A stretch of DNA of 41,712 nt from Clostridiales bacterium (GTDB taxonomy: Bacteria > Bacillota_A > Clostridia > Oscillospirales > Oscillospiraceae): the NCBI GenBank assembly GCA_022777455.1, contig JALFGI010000020.1:1-41712 (forward strand), read 5' to 3'. The notes below the pieces were generated by a model that did no database searches, had not been told where the DNA came from, and saw only the letters and a list, made by a program, of their open reading frames with translations. How positions within the stretch are numbered: position 1 is the first letter of the stretch; the number at the start of each line of letters is the position of its first letter. The position numbers were made by a program, and so were the translations under genes. Of this stretch, positions 15,811 to 23,918 are shown in pieces.

Positions 15811-18405
15811 ATGATTCACTATCACGCAAACCCCTCTCCCGAAGTGACCGCCAGCGAGCGCTCCCACAGCGACAGCGTCCGCCGGATCGCCGGTGAGTGC
15901 ATGGTGTTGCTGGAAAACGACGGCGTTCTGCCCCTGTCCGGCCCCCAGAAGGTGGCACTTTACGGCAACGGCGCCCGAGCCACCGTGAAGGGCGGCACCG
16001 GCAGCGGTGAGGTCAACAGCCGCTACAGCGTCAGCGTGGAGCAGGGTCTGGAGGAGGCCGGCTTCGAAATTACCACTAAGCAGTGGCTCGCTGAGCAGGA
16101 CCGGGTGATTCAGGAAGAGTTCGGCGCCTACATGGCCGACGTCCATCAGCGGGCCGAAGCGATGGGAATCCCCGATTTCTTCGTGATGTTCAACGAGCAT
16201 TTCATCCCCAAGGCTCTGGCTCCTTTCCAACAGGCAGAGGGCGACCTGGCCATCTATGTGCTGGGCCGGAACTCCGGCGAGGGCAGTGACCGCTACGCCG
16301 AGGACGGCGACTATGAGCTGACCCAGGCCGAGGGTGCCCTGCGCACCGCCCTGGGCCGGAGCTACACGAAGGTTATCGTGCTGCTGAACCTGGGCGGCGA
16401 GATCAACGCGGCCACCCTGAAGGCCATCCCCGGCATCAGCGCCATGCTGCTCATCTCCCAGAGCGGCAACATGGGCGGCCACATCGTGGCGGATGTGCTG
16501 CTGGGCAAGAGCATCCCCAGCGGCCGACTCACCGACACCTGGGCCGAAAAATACATGGACTACCCCTCCTCCGCCACCTTCAGCCACAACAACGGCAACT
16601 GGAACGACGAATACTACACCGACGGTATCTTCGTCGGCTACCGCTACTTCGACACCTTCAATGTGAAGCCCCTGTATCCCTTCGGCTACGGCCTGAATTA
16701 CACCACCTTCACCATGGAGACCCTGGGCGCTTCCGCTGACGAAAAGCAGGTTTCCGTAACCGTAAAGGTCACCAACACCGGTGCTTTCTCCGGCCGGGAA
16801 GTGGTCCAGGTCTACGGCTCCGCTCCCAGAGCAGGTCTGGAAAAGCCCATGCAGGTGCTGTGCGGCTTCGGCAAGACCCGGCTGCTCCAGCCCGGGCAGT
16901 GCCAGGAGCTGAAGGTTTCCTTCGACCTGACCAACCTGGAAAGCTACGATCCCGCCAAGGCCGCCTATGTGCTGGAGGCCGGCGAGTATGTGATCCGGGT
17001 GGGCGTGAACAGCCGGAATACCCATGTGGCAGCCCTGGTGCGGCTGGATGAGACCGTAGAGACCAAGAAAGTCAAGAATATCTGCCCCCTGGATGAGGAA
17101 TTTGAGGAAATCTCCTGCGCCGGTGTGGAATGCTGGAAACCCGAGAATGAGGACGCCGAGAAGGCCGCCGCTCCCGTATTCGCCATCAGCGCCGCCAAGG
17201 TGCCCACCGTCACCGTCGCATACGCCGGGGAGCCCGAACCCTTCGCTCCCTCCGGCACCGACCACATGATCACCCTGGAGGAGGTCCGGGACGGCAAGTA
17301 CACCATGGAGCAGCTGGTGTCCCAGCTGAGCGTGGAGGAAATGGCCGAGTGGTGCGTGGGTGCCGCCCGGGACAATGAGAATGTCATCGGTTCCGCCTCC
17401 AAGGCCGTTCCCGGTGCCGCGGGCGAGACAAGCCTTGCCCTTGCTTACCGGGGCGTGCGGGACATGATTAACGCCGACGGCCCCGCCGGTCTGCGTCTGA
17501 TCCCTCATTTCCGCACCGACGCGGAAGGAAAGCTGCTCCCCGGCGGCTCCGCCATCGGCGGCATGGCCGAGGACTTTGCTCCCAAGCAGGAGGGCGATGT
17601 AGACTACTATCAGTACTGCACCGCCATTCCCATTGCCTGGCTGCTGGCCAGCTCCTGGGATCTGGAGCTGATTGAGAAATGCGGCGACATTGTGGGCGCG
17701 GAAATGGAAACCTTCGGCGTGCGGGTGTGGCTGGCTCCCGGTATGAACATCCACCGCAATCCCCTGTGCGGCCGGAACTTTGAATACTACTCCGAGGACC
17801 CCCTGCTCTCCGGCCTGTGCGCCGCGGCGGACGTCCGGGGCGTGCAGAAGCACCCCGGCGTGGGCACCAGCATCAAGCATTACTTCGCCAACAACCAGGA
17901 GGACAACCGGATGTACTGCAATGCCCACATCAAAGAGCGGGCTATCCGGGAAATCTACCTGCGGAACTTCGGTATTTGCATTGAGGCATCCCAGCCCATG
18001 ACCATCATGACCAGCTACAACCTGATCAACGGTGTCCACGGCGCCAACTGCTACGACTCCATCACCTGCTACGCCCGGGAGGAGTGCGGTTTCCAGGGCT
18101 ATGTGATGACCGACTGGTTCACCAGCAACGCCAAAGTCTCCGGTGCCTTGGCCAAGCCCAACCCCAAGTATCCCTGCTCCTCCAGCCCCCTGTGCGTCTA
18201 CGCGGGCAACGACGTGCAGATGCCCGGCAGCGAGGGGAACATCGAAGACATCATCACCGCGGTAAAGGACGGCAGCCTGAAGCTGGGCTACCTGCAGCGC
18301 AGCGCCGCCAAGCTGCTGGAAGTCGACCTGAAATGCGGCGGCTTCCCCGAGGCCGGTCCCTACATCGCAGACAAGAACCTCCGGAGCTTCATGACTCAGG
18401 AATAA
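15811..18405 (+). CDS. Glycoside hydrolase family 3, circularly permuted
   Basis: An 864-residue cytoplasmic enzyme (no signal peptide), probably a beta-glucosidase or related beta-glycosidase. Domain order is reversed relative to standard GH3: the alpha/beta sandwich comes first (about 20-270), with a likely acid/base Glu157 in GRNSGEGSDR, then a fibronectin III-like domain (about 285-415), and the TIM-barrel catalytic domain last (about 480-840) with the nucleophile Asp767 in GYVMTDWF and the substrate-binding INADGPAGLR and KHYFANNQ motifs. This permuted arrangement is known in rumen and gut Clostridia. ATG 15811 follows AAGGAG. Monocistronic, with its own promoter and terminator. Confidence 0.9.
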   Translation: MIHYHANPSPEVTASERSHSDSVRRIAGECMVLLENDGVLPLSGPQKVALYGNGARATVKGGTGSGEVNSRYSVSVEQGLEEAGFEITTKQWLAEQDRVIQEEFGAYMADVHQRAEAMGIPDFFVMFNEHFIPKALAPFQQAEGDLAIYVLGRNSGEGSDRYAEDGDYELTQAEGALRTALGRSYTKVIVLLNLGGEINAATLKAIPGISAMLLISQSGNMGGHIVADVLLGKSIPSGRLTDTWAEKYMDYPSSATFSHNNGNWNDEYYTDGIFVGYRYFDTFNVKPLYPFGYGLNYTTFTMETLGASADEKQVSVTVKVTNTGAFSGREVVQVYGSAPRAGLEKPMQVLCGFGKTRLLQPGQCQELKVSFDLTNLESYDPAKAAYVLEAGEYVIRVGVNSRNTHVAALVRLDETVETKKVKNICPLDEEFEEISCAGVECWKPENEDAEKAAAPVFAISAAKVPTVTVAYAGEPEPFAPSGTDHMITLEEVRDGKYTMEQLVSQLSVEEMAEWCVGAARDNENVIGSASKAVPGAAGETSLALAYRGVRDMINADGPAGLRLIPHFRTDAEGKLLPGGSAIGGMAEDFAPKQEGDVDYYQYCTAIPIAWLLASSWDLELIEKCGDIVGAEMETFGVRVWLAPGMNIHRNPLCGRNFEYYSEDPLLSGLCAAADVRGVQKHPGVGTSIKHYFANNQEDNRMYCNAHIKERAIREIYLRNFGICIEASQPMTIMTSYNLINGVHGANCYDSITCYAREECGFQGYVMTDWFTSNAKVSGALAKPNPKYPCSSSPLCVYAGNDVQMPGSEGNIEDIITAVKDGSLKLGYLQRSAAKLLEVDLKCGGFPEAGPYIADKNLRSFMTQE

Positions 18406-18419
18406 TCCATCCCCCAATG

Positions 18420-18452
18420 ACCGCGCCCTCCACACCGGAGGGTGCGGTTTTT
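18420..18452 (+). terminator. Terminator after the GH3 gene
   Basis: ACCGC-G-CCCTCC pairs with GGAGGG-T-GCGGT (one G-U) around an ACACC loop, followed by a T-run. Confidence 0.8.
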
Positions 18453-18517
18453 CCTGTGCAGCAGAACGGAATCGTGTTGTTTCGCGGTGGATTGAACGGC
18501 ACATGGTTCGTCCATTT

Positions 18518-18679
18518 CGTAGGGAACGGCCTTCGTGCCGTTCCGCCCGCCCCCGTTTATTGCACGGTATGTTGAATGGTATATCGTTCGTTCCATGCGG
18601 ATTCATCCAACGCCGATACCATTCAACCGAACAGAGAGATCGCGTAGGATTTGGAACGGCACACAGGCCGTTCCCTACG
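18518..18679. repeat. Palindromic repeat, type C, copy 2
   Basis: Outer arms CGTAGGGAACGGCC and GGCCGTTCCCTACG, next GTGCCGTTCC and GGAACGGCAC, and inner GAATGGTAT and ATACCATTC match copy 1 at 13919-14082. The AATTGTAATTTG ends are not present here, so type C can exist on its own. The preceding GAACGGCACATGGTTCGTCC looks like a partial duplicate of an arm. Confidence 0.8.
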
Positions 18680-18813
18680 AATTCGTCCAGCATGGTACCA
18701 TTTATCTAAACATCAATTTATCTGTGGGAAGCCGGTGCGCACAATTCGCAATTCTCTTTTCCCTTTACAGCTTGTTCACAAAATTAGTCCTGTTTTTTTC
18801 CCACATTGTGTGA

Positions 18814-18819
18814 TATAAT
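18814..18819 (+). promoter_or_regulatory. Extended -10 promoter of the 18893 operon
   Basis: TGATATAAT (18811-18819) is an extended -10 element. The -35 position (TGTTTT, 18791-18796) is poor, which is usual with an extended -10. Confidence 0.55.
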
Positions 18820-18848
18820 TCTTTCAGAGAAAAGAAGAAATAGGATTT

Positions 18849-18865
18849 GTCGGCGATTTGCCGAC
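18849..18865 (+). promoter_or_regulatory. Leader hairpin before the 110-residue protein gene
   Basis: GTCGGC and GCCGAC pair around GATTT in the 5' leader, about 28 bases before ATG 18893. No U-run follows at the expected distance, so it is not a clear terminator. Confidence 0.35.
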
Positions 18866-18892
18866 GGGTTTGAAACTTTTGGAGGGAAAAGA

Positions 18893-19225
18893 ATGTCACT
18901 ACTCGCATTTTTAGGCGGTCGGCATGATAAGAAGGCCTGGGGCAGAGCCCTGTTTGCTTCCGGATGCAAGCTGCCTGCCAAGCCGGATGTGAAGAAATAT
19001 GAACGAGCCACCAACCAGATCATCCTGAACGACTGCAAAATCATCAAGGAATCCGCCCACATCATCCTCACCACAAAGAGTGATGCCGTGCGCTGCAAGC
19101 GGAAGATGATCATGTTCAGCCGGTACAACCATCTGTCCCGCCTGGAGCCCTATGCCGACCGGAAACAGCGCGCCATGATCGACGAGGCAAAAGCCGCTGC
19201 CGCCAAGGCCCGGAAGGTGAAATAA
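18893..19225 (+). CDS. Unknown 110-residue protein
   Basis: I do not recognise this protein. It is soluble and very basic with no signal peptide or membrane segment. A middle part (ERATNQIILNDCKIIKESAH) looks structured with mixed helix and strand, and it ends in an Ala/Lys-rich helix (EAKAAAAKARKVK). ATG 18893 follows TTTGGAGGG. It heads an operon with the YdcF-like gene (19-base gap) and the M42 peptidase. The basic charge would suit nucleic acid or ribosome binding, but this is only a guess. Confidence 0.6.
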   Translation: MSLLAFLGGRHDKKAWGRALFASGCKLPAKPDVKKYERATNQIILNDCKIIKESAHIILTTKSDAVRCKRKMIMFSRYNHLSRLEPYADRKQRAMIDEAKAAAAKARKVK

Positions 19226-19244
19226 CGGGAAAGAAGGTTCTGCC

Positions 19245-20105
19245 ATGAGGAAATCCATCGCACAGAAAAAAGCACTGGAGGCCAGCATCATCCGCAGCCA
19301 GATGCAGAAAAACGGCCAGGACTGGCGGCCCAAAGGCAGCATGAAAAAGGCCCACCCCTTCATTGGGATGGGTGCCTGCGTTCCCTTCGCCGCCCTGGGT
19401 TATGTGTGCAAATACGTACTGCGGGGCTACAGCTTCACCGCCCTGGTGTGCCTGGGTATCATCTGCGTGATTCTGTTCTATACCCTGATGCCCCTGGTGG
19501 GCCGGGTATTCCCGAAATTTGCCCGGGTGAGCACCATTGTGTTTACTCTGGCACTGATCTGCGGCCTGGCGCTGTTCAGCTTTACCGAGTACCACATCGT
19601 GAAGGCCAGCTTTGGCACCCCGGAGCCGTCGGCGGAGTACCTGGTGGTGCTGGGGGCTAAGGTGAGAGACACCGGTCCCTCCGTCTCCCTTTGGGATCGG
19701 ATCTATGCCGCCGCAGACTATCTGGAAAAGCACCCCGAAGTCACCGCCATCGTCTCCGGCGGGCAGGGAGAAGACGAACCCACCACCGAAGCCCAGTGCA
19801 TGTACGACGAGCTGGTGAACCTGGGCATTGATGAAAGCCGCATCTGGATGGAGGATAAAGCCACCTCCACCGACGAGAACATGCGCTTCTCCCTGGATTT
19901 GATCGAAGAAAAAGCAGGCACCCGCCCGGAAAAACTGGCGATTCTTTCCAGCGAATACCACCTGTACCGCGCCAGTCTGATGGCCGAAAAGCTGGGAATC
20001 GGATTTGAGGGCGTACCCGCAAAGACCTCCCGGCTGTCCCAGCTCATCAACCATGCCATGCGGGAAGTGGCCGGGGTCTGGCATTTCCACATTTTTGGGA
20101 GGTAA
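19245..20105 (+). CDS. YdcF/ElyC-type DUF218 membrane protein
   Basis: A 286-residue protein with a basic N-terminal cytoplasmic part, three hydrophobic segments (about 40-60, 66-85, 95-115) and a C-terminal DUF218 domain (about 128-286). The domain shows the family's features: a first strand YLVVLGAKV, AIVSGGQGEDEPTTEA, then MEDKATSTDENMRFS and AILSSEYHLYRASLMAEK. In E. coli, DUF218 proteins such as ElyC and SanA affect envelope precursor metabolism; the reaction here is not known. A weak AAGAAGG precedes ATG 19245. The stop is 3 bases before the M42 gene. Confidence 0.82.
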   Translation: MRKSIAQKKALEASIIRSQMQKNGQDWRPKGSMKKAHPFIGMGACVPFAALGYVCKYVLRGYSFTALVCLGIICVILFYTLMPLVGRVFPKFARVSTIVFTLALICGLALFSFTEYHIVKASFGTPEPSAEYLVVLGAKVRDTGPSVSLWDRIYAAADYLEKHPEVTAIVSGGQGEDEPTTEAQCMYDELVNLGIDESRIWMEDKATSTDENMRFSLDLIEEKAGTRPEKLAILSSEYHLYRASLMAEKLGIGFEGVPAKTSRLSQLINHAMREVAGVWHFHIFGR

Positions 20106-20108
20106 AGT

Positions 20109-21152
20109 ATGATCACACAGTCTTACGCAGATTTCGCCTGGGAGAAAACCGCCCAGCTGCTGGCCATCGACTCCCCCTCCGGCTTCACGGAGCAGGCGGC
20201 AAAATGGGTCTTCAATGAATTCCGGCTTCTGGGCTTCAACGCTTCCTTCACCGCCAAGGGCGGCGTCCTGGTGGACCTGGGAGGGACAAACAGCCAGAAC
20301 GGCCTGTTTTTGGAGGCCCACGCCGATACCCTGGGCGGCATGGTCAGTCAGATCAAAGGCTCCGGCTGCCTGAAAATCACCAACCTGGGGGGCATGAACG
20401 CCAATAACGCCGAAGCGGAAAATGTCCGCATCTACACCCGGGATGGCCGGGTCTATGAGGGTACCGCCCAGCTCCACGACCCCAGCATCCATGTGAACGG
20501 CAGCTACAACGACACAAAGCGCAGCTGGGACAGCGTGGAGATCGTGCTGGACGAGGATGTTCACAGCGCCGCAGACACCCAGGCTCTGGGCATTGAAGTA
20601 GGGGACATCGTCTGCTTCGACCCCCGCACCCGCCGCACCGCCTCCGGCTATCTCAAGAGCCGGTTTTTGGATGACAAGCTCAGCGTGGGCATTTTGCTGG
20701 GCTTTGCCAAATACCTGAAAGACCAGGCCATTGTCCCCGCCCGCAGGGTCTACGCCCACATCACGGTCTACGAGGAGGTTGGCCACGGCGGCAGCGCCAG
20801 CGTCCCCCAGGGTGTCACCGAAGCCATCTCCGTGGATATGGGCTGCGTGGGCGATGGACTGAGCTGCACCGAGCGGCAGGTGAGCATCTGTGCCAAGGAT
20901 TCCGGCGGGCCCTACAGCTACCAGGTGGTAGGCAAGCTCATCGAAGCGGCAAAGAAAACCGGTGCAGACTACGCCGTGGATGTCTATCCCCACTATGGCT
21001 CCGACGTGGAAGCCACCTTGCGCGCAGGCTACGACATCCGCCACGGCCTGATCGGCGCTGGCGTGTTCGCCAGCCATGGCTACGAGCGCAGCCACATCGA
21101 CGGTGTGTTCAACACATTGAAGGTTCTGTGCGGTTATTTGGACCTGGTCTGA
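20109..21152 (+). CDS. M42 family metallo-aminopeptidase
   Basis: A 347-residue cytoplasmic aminopeptidase of the M42 (FrvX/glutamyl aminopeptidase) family, which forms large tetrahedral complexes that trim peptides. Two-metal site residues are in place: His71 and Asp73 in EAHADTLGG, bridging Asp188/189 in FLDDK, catalytic Glu222 and metal Glu223 in YEEVGHGG, Asp243 in VDMGC, and a C-terminal His in SHGYERSHID. GGGAGG inside the preceding gene serves as its Shine-Dalgarno, so it is co-translated with the YdcF-like gene. Confidence 0.92.
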   Translation: MITQSYADFAWEKTAQLLAIDSPSGFTEQAAKWVFNEFRLLGFNASFTAKGGVLVDLGGTNSQNGLFLEAHADTLGGMVSQIKGSGCLKITNLGGMNANNAEAENVRIYTRDGRVYEGTAQLHDPSIHVNGSYNDTKRSWDSVEIVLDEDVHSAADTQALGIEVGDIVCFDPRTRRTASGYLKSRFLDDKLSVGILLGFAKYLKDQAIVPARRVYAHITVYEEVGHGGSASVPQGVTEAISVDMGCVGDGLSCTERQVSICAKDSGGPYSYQVVGKLIEAAKKTGADYAVDVYPHYGSDVEATLRAGYDIRHGLIGAGVFASHGYERSHIDGVFNTLKVLCGYLDLV

Positions 21153-21237
21153 TTTTCCGGAAAATGGAACCACATTTCGTCCAGGCCGTTCCGTATCATT
21201 AGATCAACAAAATCATATCATCCATGGGACATAAAAA

Positions 21238-21267
21238 CACTCCATTTCACTGCGGTGAAATGGAGTG
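21238..21267. terminator. Bidirectional terminator between convergent genes
   Basis: CACTCCATTTCAC and GTGAAATGGAGTG form a perfect 13-base-pair stem with a TGCG loop. T-tracts follow on plus (CTCTTTTTT) and on minus (TTTTTATG). It ends both the M42 operon and the DUF1576 operon. The rest of 21153-21237 contains only a small TTTTCCGGAAAA palindrome. Confidence 0.88.
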
Positions 21268-21279
21268 CTCTTTTTTCAT

Positions 21280-21774
21280 TTACCAGGCGATGCCCACGGC
21301 GTACATACCGCTGCTGGGGAATTCGGGATACACATCAGTGCCCTTCTGGGCCAGGATCAGGGTCCACTCATCGGAATCCTCGGGCTGATGGAACACCAGA
21401 ACCACCCGGTTTGAACTGCCCCACACCCGGAATTGGCAGGAAAAGGGAGTCGTTGGGCAGGAGATGGTTCTGTCCTCCAGGCGGAAAATCCTGTCGAGGG
21501 AAATCTCCAGATCGTCGGCAATCAGTTCCTGGTCTTCATCGGCCAGAACTTCCTCGACCACTTCCAGCATCTGCTCCAAGGTCATGTGGGTACGTTCCTC
21601 GTTCTCACGACCGATTTCCGTTCCTTCGGTCCAGGCGAGAACCATCAGGCCCGGATGCTTCAGGGGCGTATGGTGCTCGCTCCAGTCCCATTTTACCATT
21701 TCGGCGAAGGCAGGAATCGCCAAAGAGGAGAGGACCAGCACCAGTGTCAACAGCATTGCAATTGTTTTCTTCAT
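21280..21774 (-). CDS. Small secreted protein of unknown function
   Basis: A 164-residue protein with a clear signal peptide (residues 1-24, ending IPAFAE). The mature part is acidic (ERTHMTLEQMLEVVEEVLADEDQE) and ends in predicted beta strands with Trp/Arg pairs (CQFRVWGSSNRVVLVFHQPE). No known domain is recognised. The start at 21774 is chosen because AGGATGA lies about 9 bases before it and the signal peptide begins there; earlier in-frame codons add a basic stretch upstream. It is 13 bases after the DUF1576 gene and is co-transcribed with it. Confidence 0.7.
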   Translation of the reverse strand: MKKTIAMLLTLVLVLSSLAIPAFAEMVKWDWSEHHTPLKHPGLMVLAWTEGTEIGRENEERTHMTLEQMLEVVEEVLADEDQELIADDLEISLDRIFRLEDRTISCPTTPFSCQFRVWGSSNRVVLVFHQPEDSDEWTLILAQKGTDVYPEFPSSGMYAVGIAW

Positions 21775-21787
21775 AAAAATCATCCTA

Positions 21788-23119
21788 TCATGTTTTATTT
21801 TCCAAGCGTTCCGCTTTGGTTTTGGCAAACCGCTCCAGAATCGGGATCAGCAGCAGGCATACAAAGGCTGCGGTAAAACCGCCATTGTACAGGCAGTAGC
21901 CGCCGTGGAGCTGAGGAACGGTGGTGACCAGGGTGTAGTGCATACAGCCTGCCAGGAAGGAATAGCCCCAGCCGTACTTTCTGGAAATGGGGCTCAGGCC
22001 GTTGGCGTAGCACAGGCCCACCATGATGGCCTGGGCGTTGATGGCTCCGGTAAAGCTGCCGCCGGCCAGGCCGGACAGCCACCGGTACAGAAAGGATGCG
22101 CACACATAGCCCAAGATGATGGGCAGAACGCTTCCGGGATGGGAGCCAGAATTGCAGCAGGCCAGCATACAGAAGATGATGCCGAAGGTGATGCCGTTGA
22201 AGCTGGCGCCGATCAGGTTATAGTAGCCCAGGATGAACAGGCCGTACACACCCACGTTCATCAGGAAGGCCGCTTTGCCGTAGGCGGCAGAGAAGCTGGA
22301 GGCATTCTCCGGGTCCACCATCAAATTCCAGTAGTCCTTGGGCTTGCAGCCCAGGGCGAAGGCGGCCACCACCAGAATACCGAACACGGTGCCGCAGAAT
22401 ACATTCACCGTCAGCCGGGAGGCAACCTGCAATGTCTCAGCGGCGGGGGCAGCGGGCAGAGCCACACCCATGGACTTATACAGCACCGCCTGCAGGAAGA
22501 AGGCGGTCATGCCCACGGGCACTGCGGCATTGTACAGGTCGAAGCCCTTGTGTACCTTGGGGGCATGGGCCAGGCCGGCGGGCAGGAAGAAGCCGATGGC
22601 AAGGCCCACCGCCAGAGCCAGGAGCACGCCGGTGAGATGAAAGCCTACGGTTTCCGGGTGGGGATAGCGCACCATGAGCTCGGAGATCAGAGGGGCGATG
22701 CCGGTGGAAAACAGCATCACATTCACATTGGCTCCGAATTTTTCCCGCTTCACCAGGCAGTAGAGCATCACGCCCAGAATGCTAGGCCACATATTCAGCA
22801 CATTGATGCCCCAGGAGGTGAAGCCCAGGGTAAGCAGGAAGGCCAAGGTGGACACATTGTTGGCCGTGGCATCAAAAACCACAAACAGCGCCAGGCAGAA
22901 AAAGGCCACCAGGCCCATGTTCAGGAAGGTGGCCGCATAGCCGCCCAGGGAGAAATAGTTGGTGGAGATCTTGTTGGGCTGGCTGATGATGCGGTACAGC
23001 CCGGAGAGCATCTGCCCCCGGTCGGGCATCAGAAGTGCCGCCGCCAAAAAGGCCACGACAAAAAATCCGAACAGCGCCTTCAGAAAGTCGCTTTCGGAAA
23101 GAGCGTTGACTTTTTTCAT
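21788..23119 (-). CDS. DUF1576-like polytopic membrane protein
   Basis: A 443-residue integral membrane protein with about 11-12 hydrophobic segments, resembling the DUF1576 family of Clostridia. Distinctive motifs include NMWPSILGVMLYC, GFDLYNAAVPVGMTAF and CNSGSHPGSVLPIILGY. The Gly-rich motif and repeated hairpins suggest a transporter or channel, but no substrate is known. ATG 23119 follows GAGAGGAA by 7 bases; a TTG 15 bases upstream is in frame but has no Shine-Dalgarno. Divergent from the FUSC-like gene across a palindromic promoter. Confidence 0.72.
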   Translation of the reverse strand: MKKVNALSESDFLKALFGFFVVAFLAAALLMPDRGQMLSGLYRIISQPNKISTNYFSLGGYAATFLNMGLVAFFCLALFVVFDATANNVSTLAFLLTLGFTSWGINVLNMWPSILGVMLYCLVKREKFGANVNVMLFSTGIAPLISELMVRYPHPETVGFHLTGVLLALAVGLAIGFFLPAGLAHAPKVHKGFDLYNAAVPVGMTAFFLQAVLYKSMGVALPAAPAAETLQVASRLTVNVFCGTVFGILVVAAFALGCKPKDYWNLMVDPENASSFSAAYGKAAFLMNVGVYGLFILGYYNLIGASFNGITFGIIFCMLACCNSGSHPGSVLPIILGYVCASFLYRWLSGLAGGSFTGAINAQAIMVGLCYANGLSPISRKYGWGYSFLAGCMHYTLVTTVPQLHGGYCLYNGGFTAAFVCLLLIPILERFAKTKAERLENKT

Positions 23120-23147
23120 GGTATTTCCTCTCAATTATGGTTAGAAA

Positions 23148-23159
23148 TGACAATTGTCA
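23148..23159. promoter_or_regulatory. Palindrome TGACAATTGTCA shared by divergent promoters
   Basis: A perfect 12-base palindrome supplies the plus-strand -35 (TTGTCA, 23154-23159) and, on the minus strand, TTGACA as the -35 for the DUF1576 gene. It may be an operator controlling both genes, or just a shared -35. Confidence 0.45.
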
Positions 23160-23182
23160 AAGGCGTGAATAATCGCTATAAT
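23154..23182 (+). promoter_or_regulatory. Promoter of the FUSC-like gene
   Basis: TTGTCA (23154-23159) and TATAAT (23177-23182) with a 17-base spacer. Confidence 0.75.
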
Positions 23183-23217
23183 TGGGTCATCAAATACAAA
23201 AAGAAGAGATGATATCA

Positions 23218-23805
23218 ATGAAACTTCACAGACCACCCATCGGAAAACGGGTGTATAAAACCTGCCTCTCGGTGCTCATTGTGGCACTGGTTTACCACTA
23301 TGTGCTGGGGGGCAGAAATCCCTGCTTCGCCTGCATCGGTGCCGTCTACGGCATGGGCAGCAGCTTTAAAGAGGGCTTTCAGCACGGCTTCAACCGGTTC
23401 ATCGGCACCCTGCTGGGCGGCCTGATGGTGCTCCCCTTCTACTGGCTCTGCCTCAATGCCCCGGCAGTCATCCCTTGGATCCCGTCGGAAATCTACATGG
23501 TGGCAGGCTTGTTCTGCGTGATGGCCCTGCATCTGGCCTTCGGCGCCACCAGTGCCATTCAGCCCGGCACCGTGGTCTACTTCGTGGTGATGTTCACCCA
23601 GCCGGAGCACAGCTACGTCAGCTACACCATCGCCCGCATCATTGATACCGGCGTGGGTGCGGCGGTGAGCCTGGCCCTGTCCGCCCTATTCCGCCACGAG
23701 CCGGACAAGGACGGCATCAGCATCCGGGAAGCATTCCATCACTGGGCCCATCAGTCCGACGGCCATGTTGCCCGCCACGCATCAAAGCAGGAAAGCAAAA
23801 AATAG
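23218..23805 (+). CDS. FUSC/aromatic-acid-exporter-like membrane protein
   Basis: A 195-residue membrane protein with about five hydrophobic segments. GKRVYKTCLSVLIVALVYH, CFACIGAVYGMGSSFKEGF and the GTLLGGLMVLPFYW and RIIDTGVGAAVSLALSALF segments match the N-terminal membrane part of FUSC/ArAE_1 proteins, which are proposed exporters of aromatic acids. The long cytoplasmic domain of larger members is absent. ATG 23218 is 9 bases after AAGAAGAG; the ATG at 23209 is too close to that site. Ends before a good terminator. Confidence 0.75.
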   Translation: MKLHRPPIGKRVYKTCLSVLIVALVYHYVLGGRNPCFACIGAVYGMGSSFKEGFQHGFNRFIGTLLGGLMVLPFYWLCLNAPAVIPWIPSEIYMVAGLFCVMALHLAFGATSAIQPGTVVYFVVMFTQPEHSYVSYTIARIIDTGVGAAVSLALSALFRHEPDKDGISIREAFHHWAHQSDGHVARHASKQESKK

Positions 23806-23814
23806 TCCCTTTTC

Positions 23815-23844
23815 AGATGGCAGCACCGCTGCCATCTTTCTTTT
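23815..23844 (+). terminator. Terminator after the FUSC-like gene
   Basis: AGATGGCAGC and GCTGCCATCT form a perfect 10-base-pair stem with an ACC loop, followed by TTCTTTT. Confidence 0.85.
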
Positions 23845-23878
23845 CTGCATTTCCAATAGAAAACCGATATGGAATATC

Positions 23879-23910
23879 AAGGGGTGCCCCACGGAAGTGA
23901 GACACCCCTT
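23879..23910. terminator. Hairpin at the end of the fhs-fchA-folD cluster
   Basis: AAGGGGTG (23879-23886) and CACCCCTT (23903-23910) form an 8-base-pair stem, 8 bases after the folD stop. The minus-strand side lacks a good T-run, so termination efficiency is uncertain. Confidence 0.45.
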
Positions 23911-23918
23911 TGAGGTTT

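Noticed and set aside
15811..18405. Reversed GH3 domain order as a gene rearrangement or assembly error
   Set aside because: The permuted order is known in GH3 enzymes of gut and rumen Clostridia, and the frame is intact with both catalytic residues.
15583..18693. A 1036-codon open frame on the minus strand opposite the GH3 gene
   Set aside because: It is antisense to a convincing GH3 gene, is rich in Gly/Ala/Val/His as expected for the complement of GC-rich codons, and has no Shine-Dalgarno or recognisable domain.
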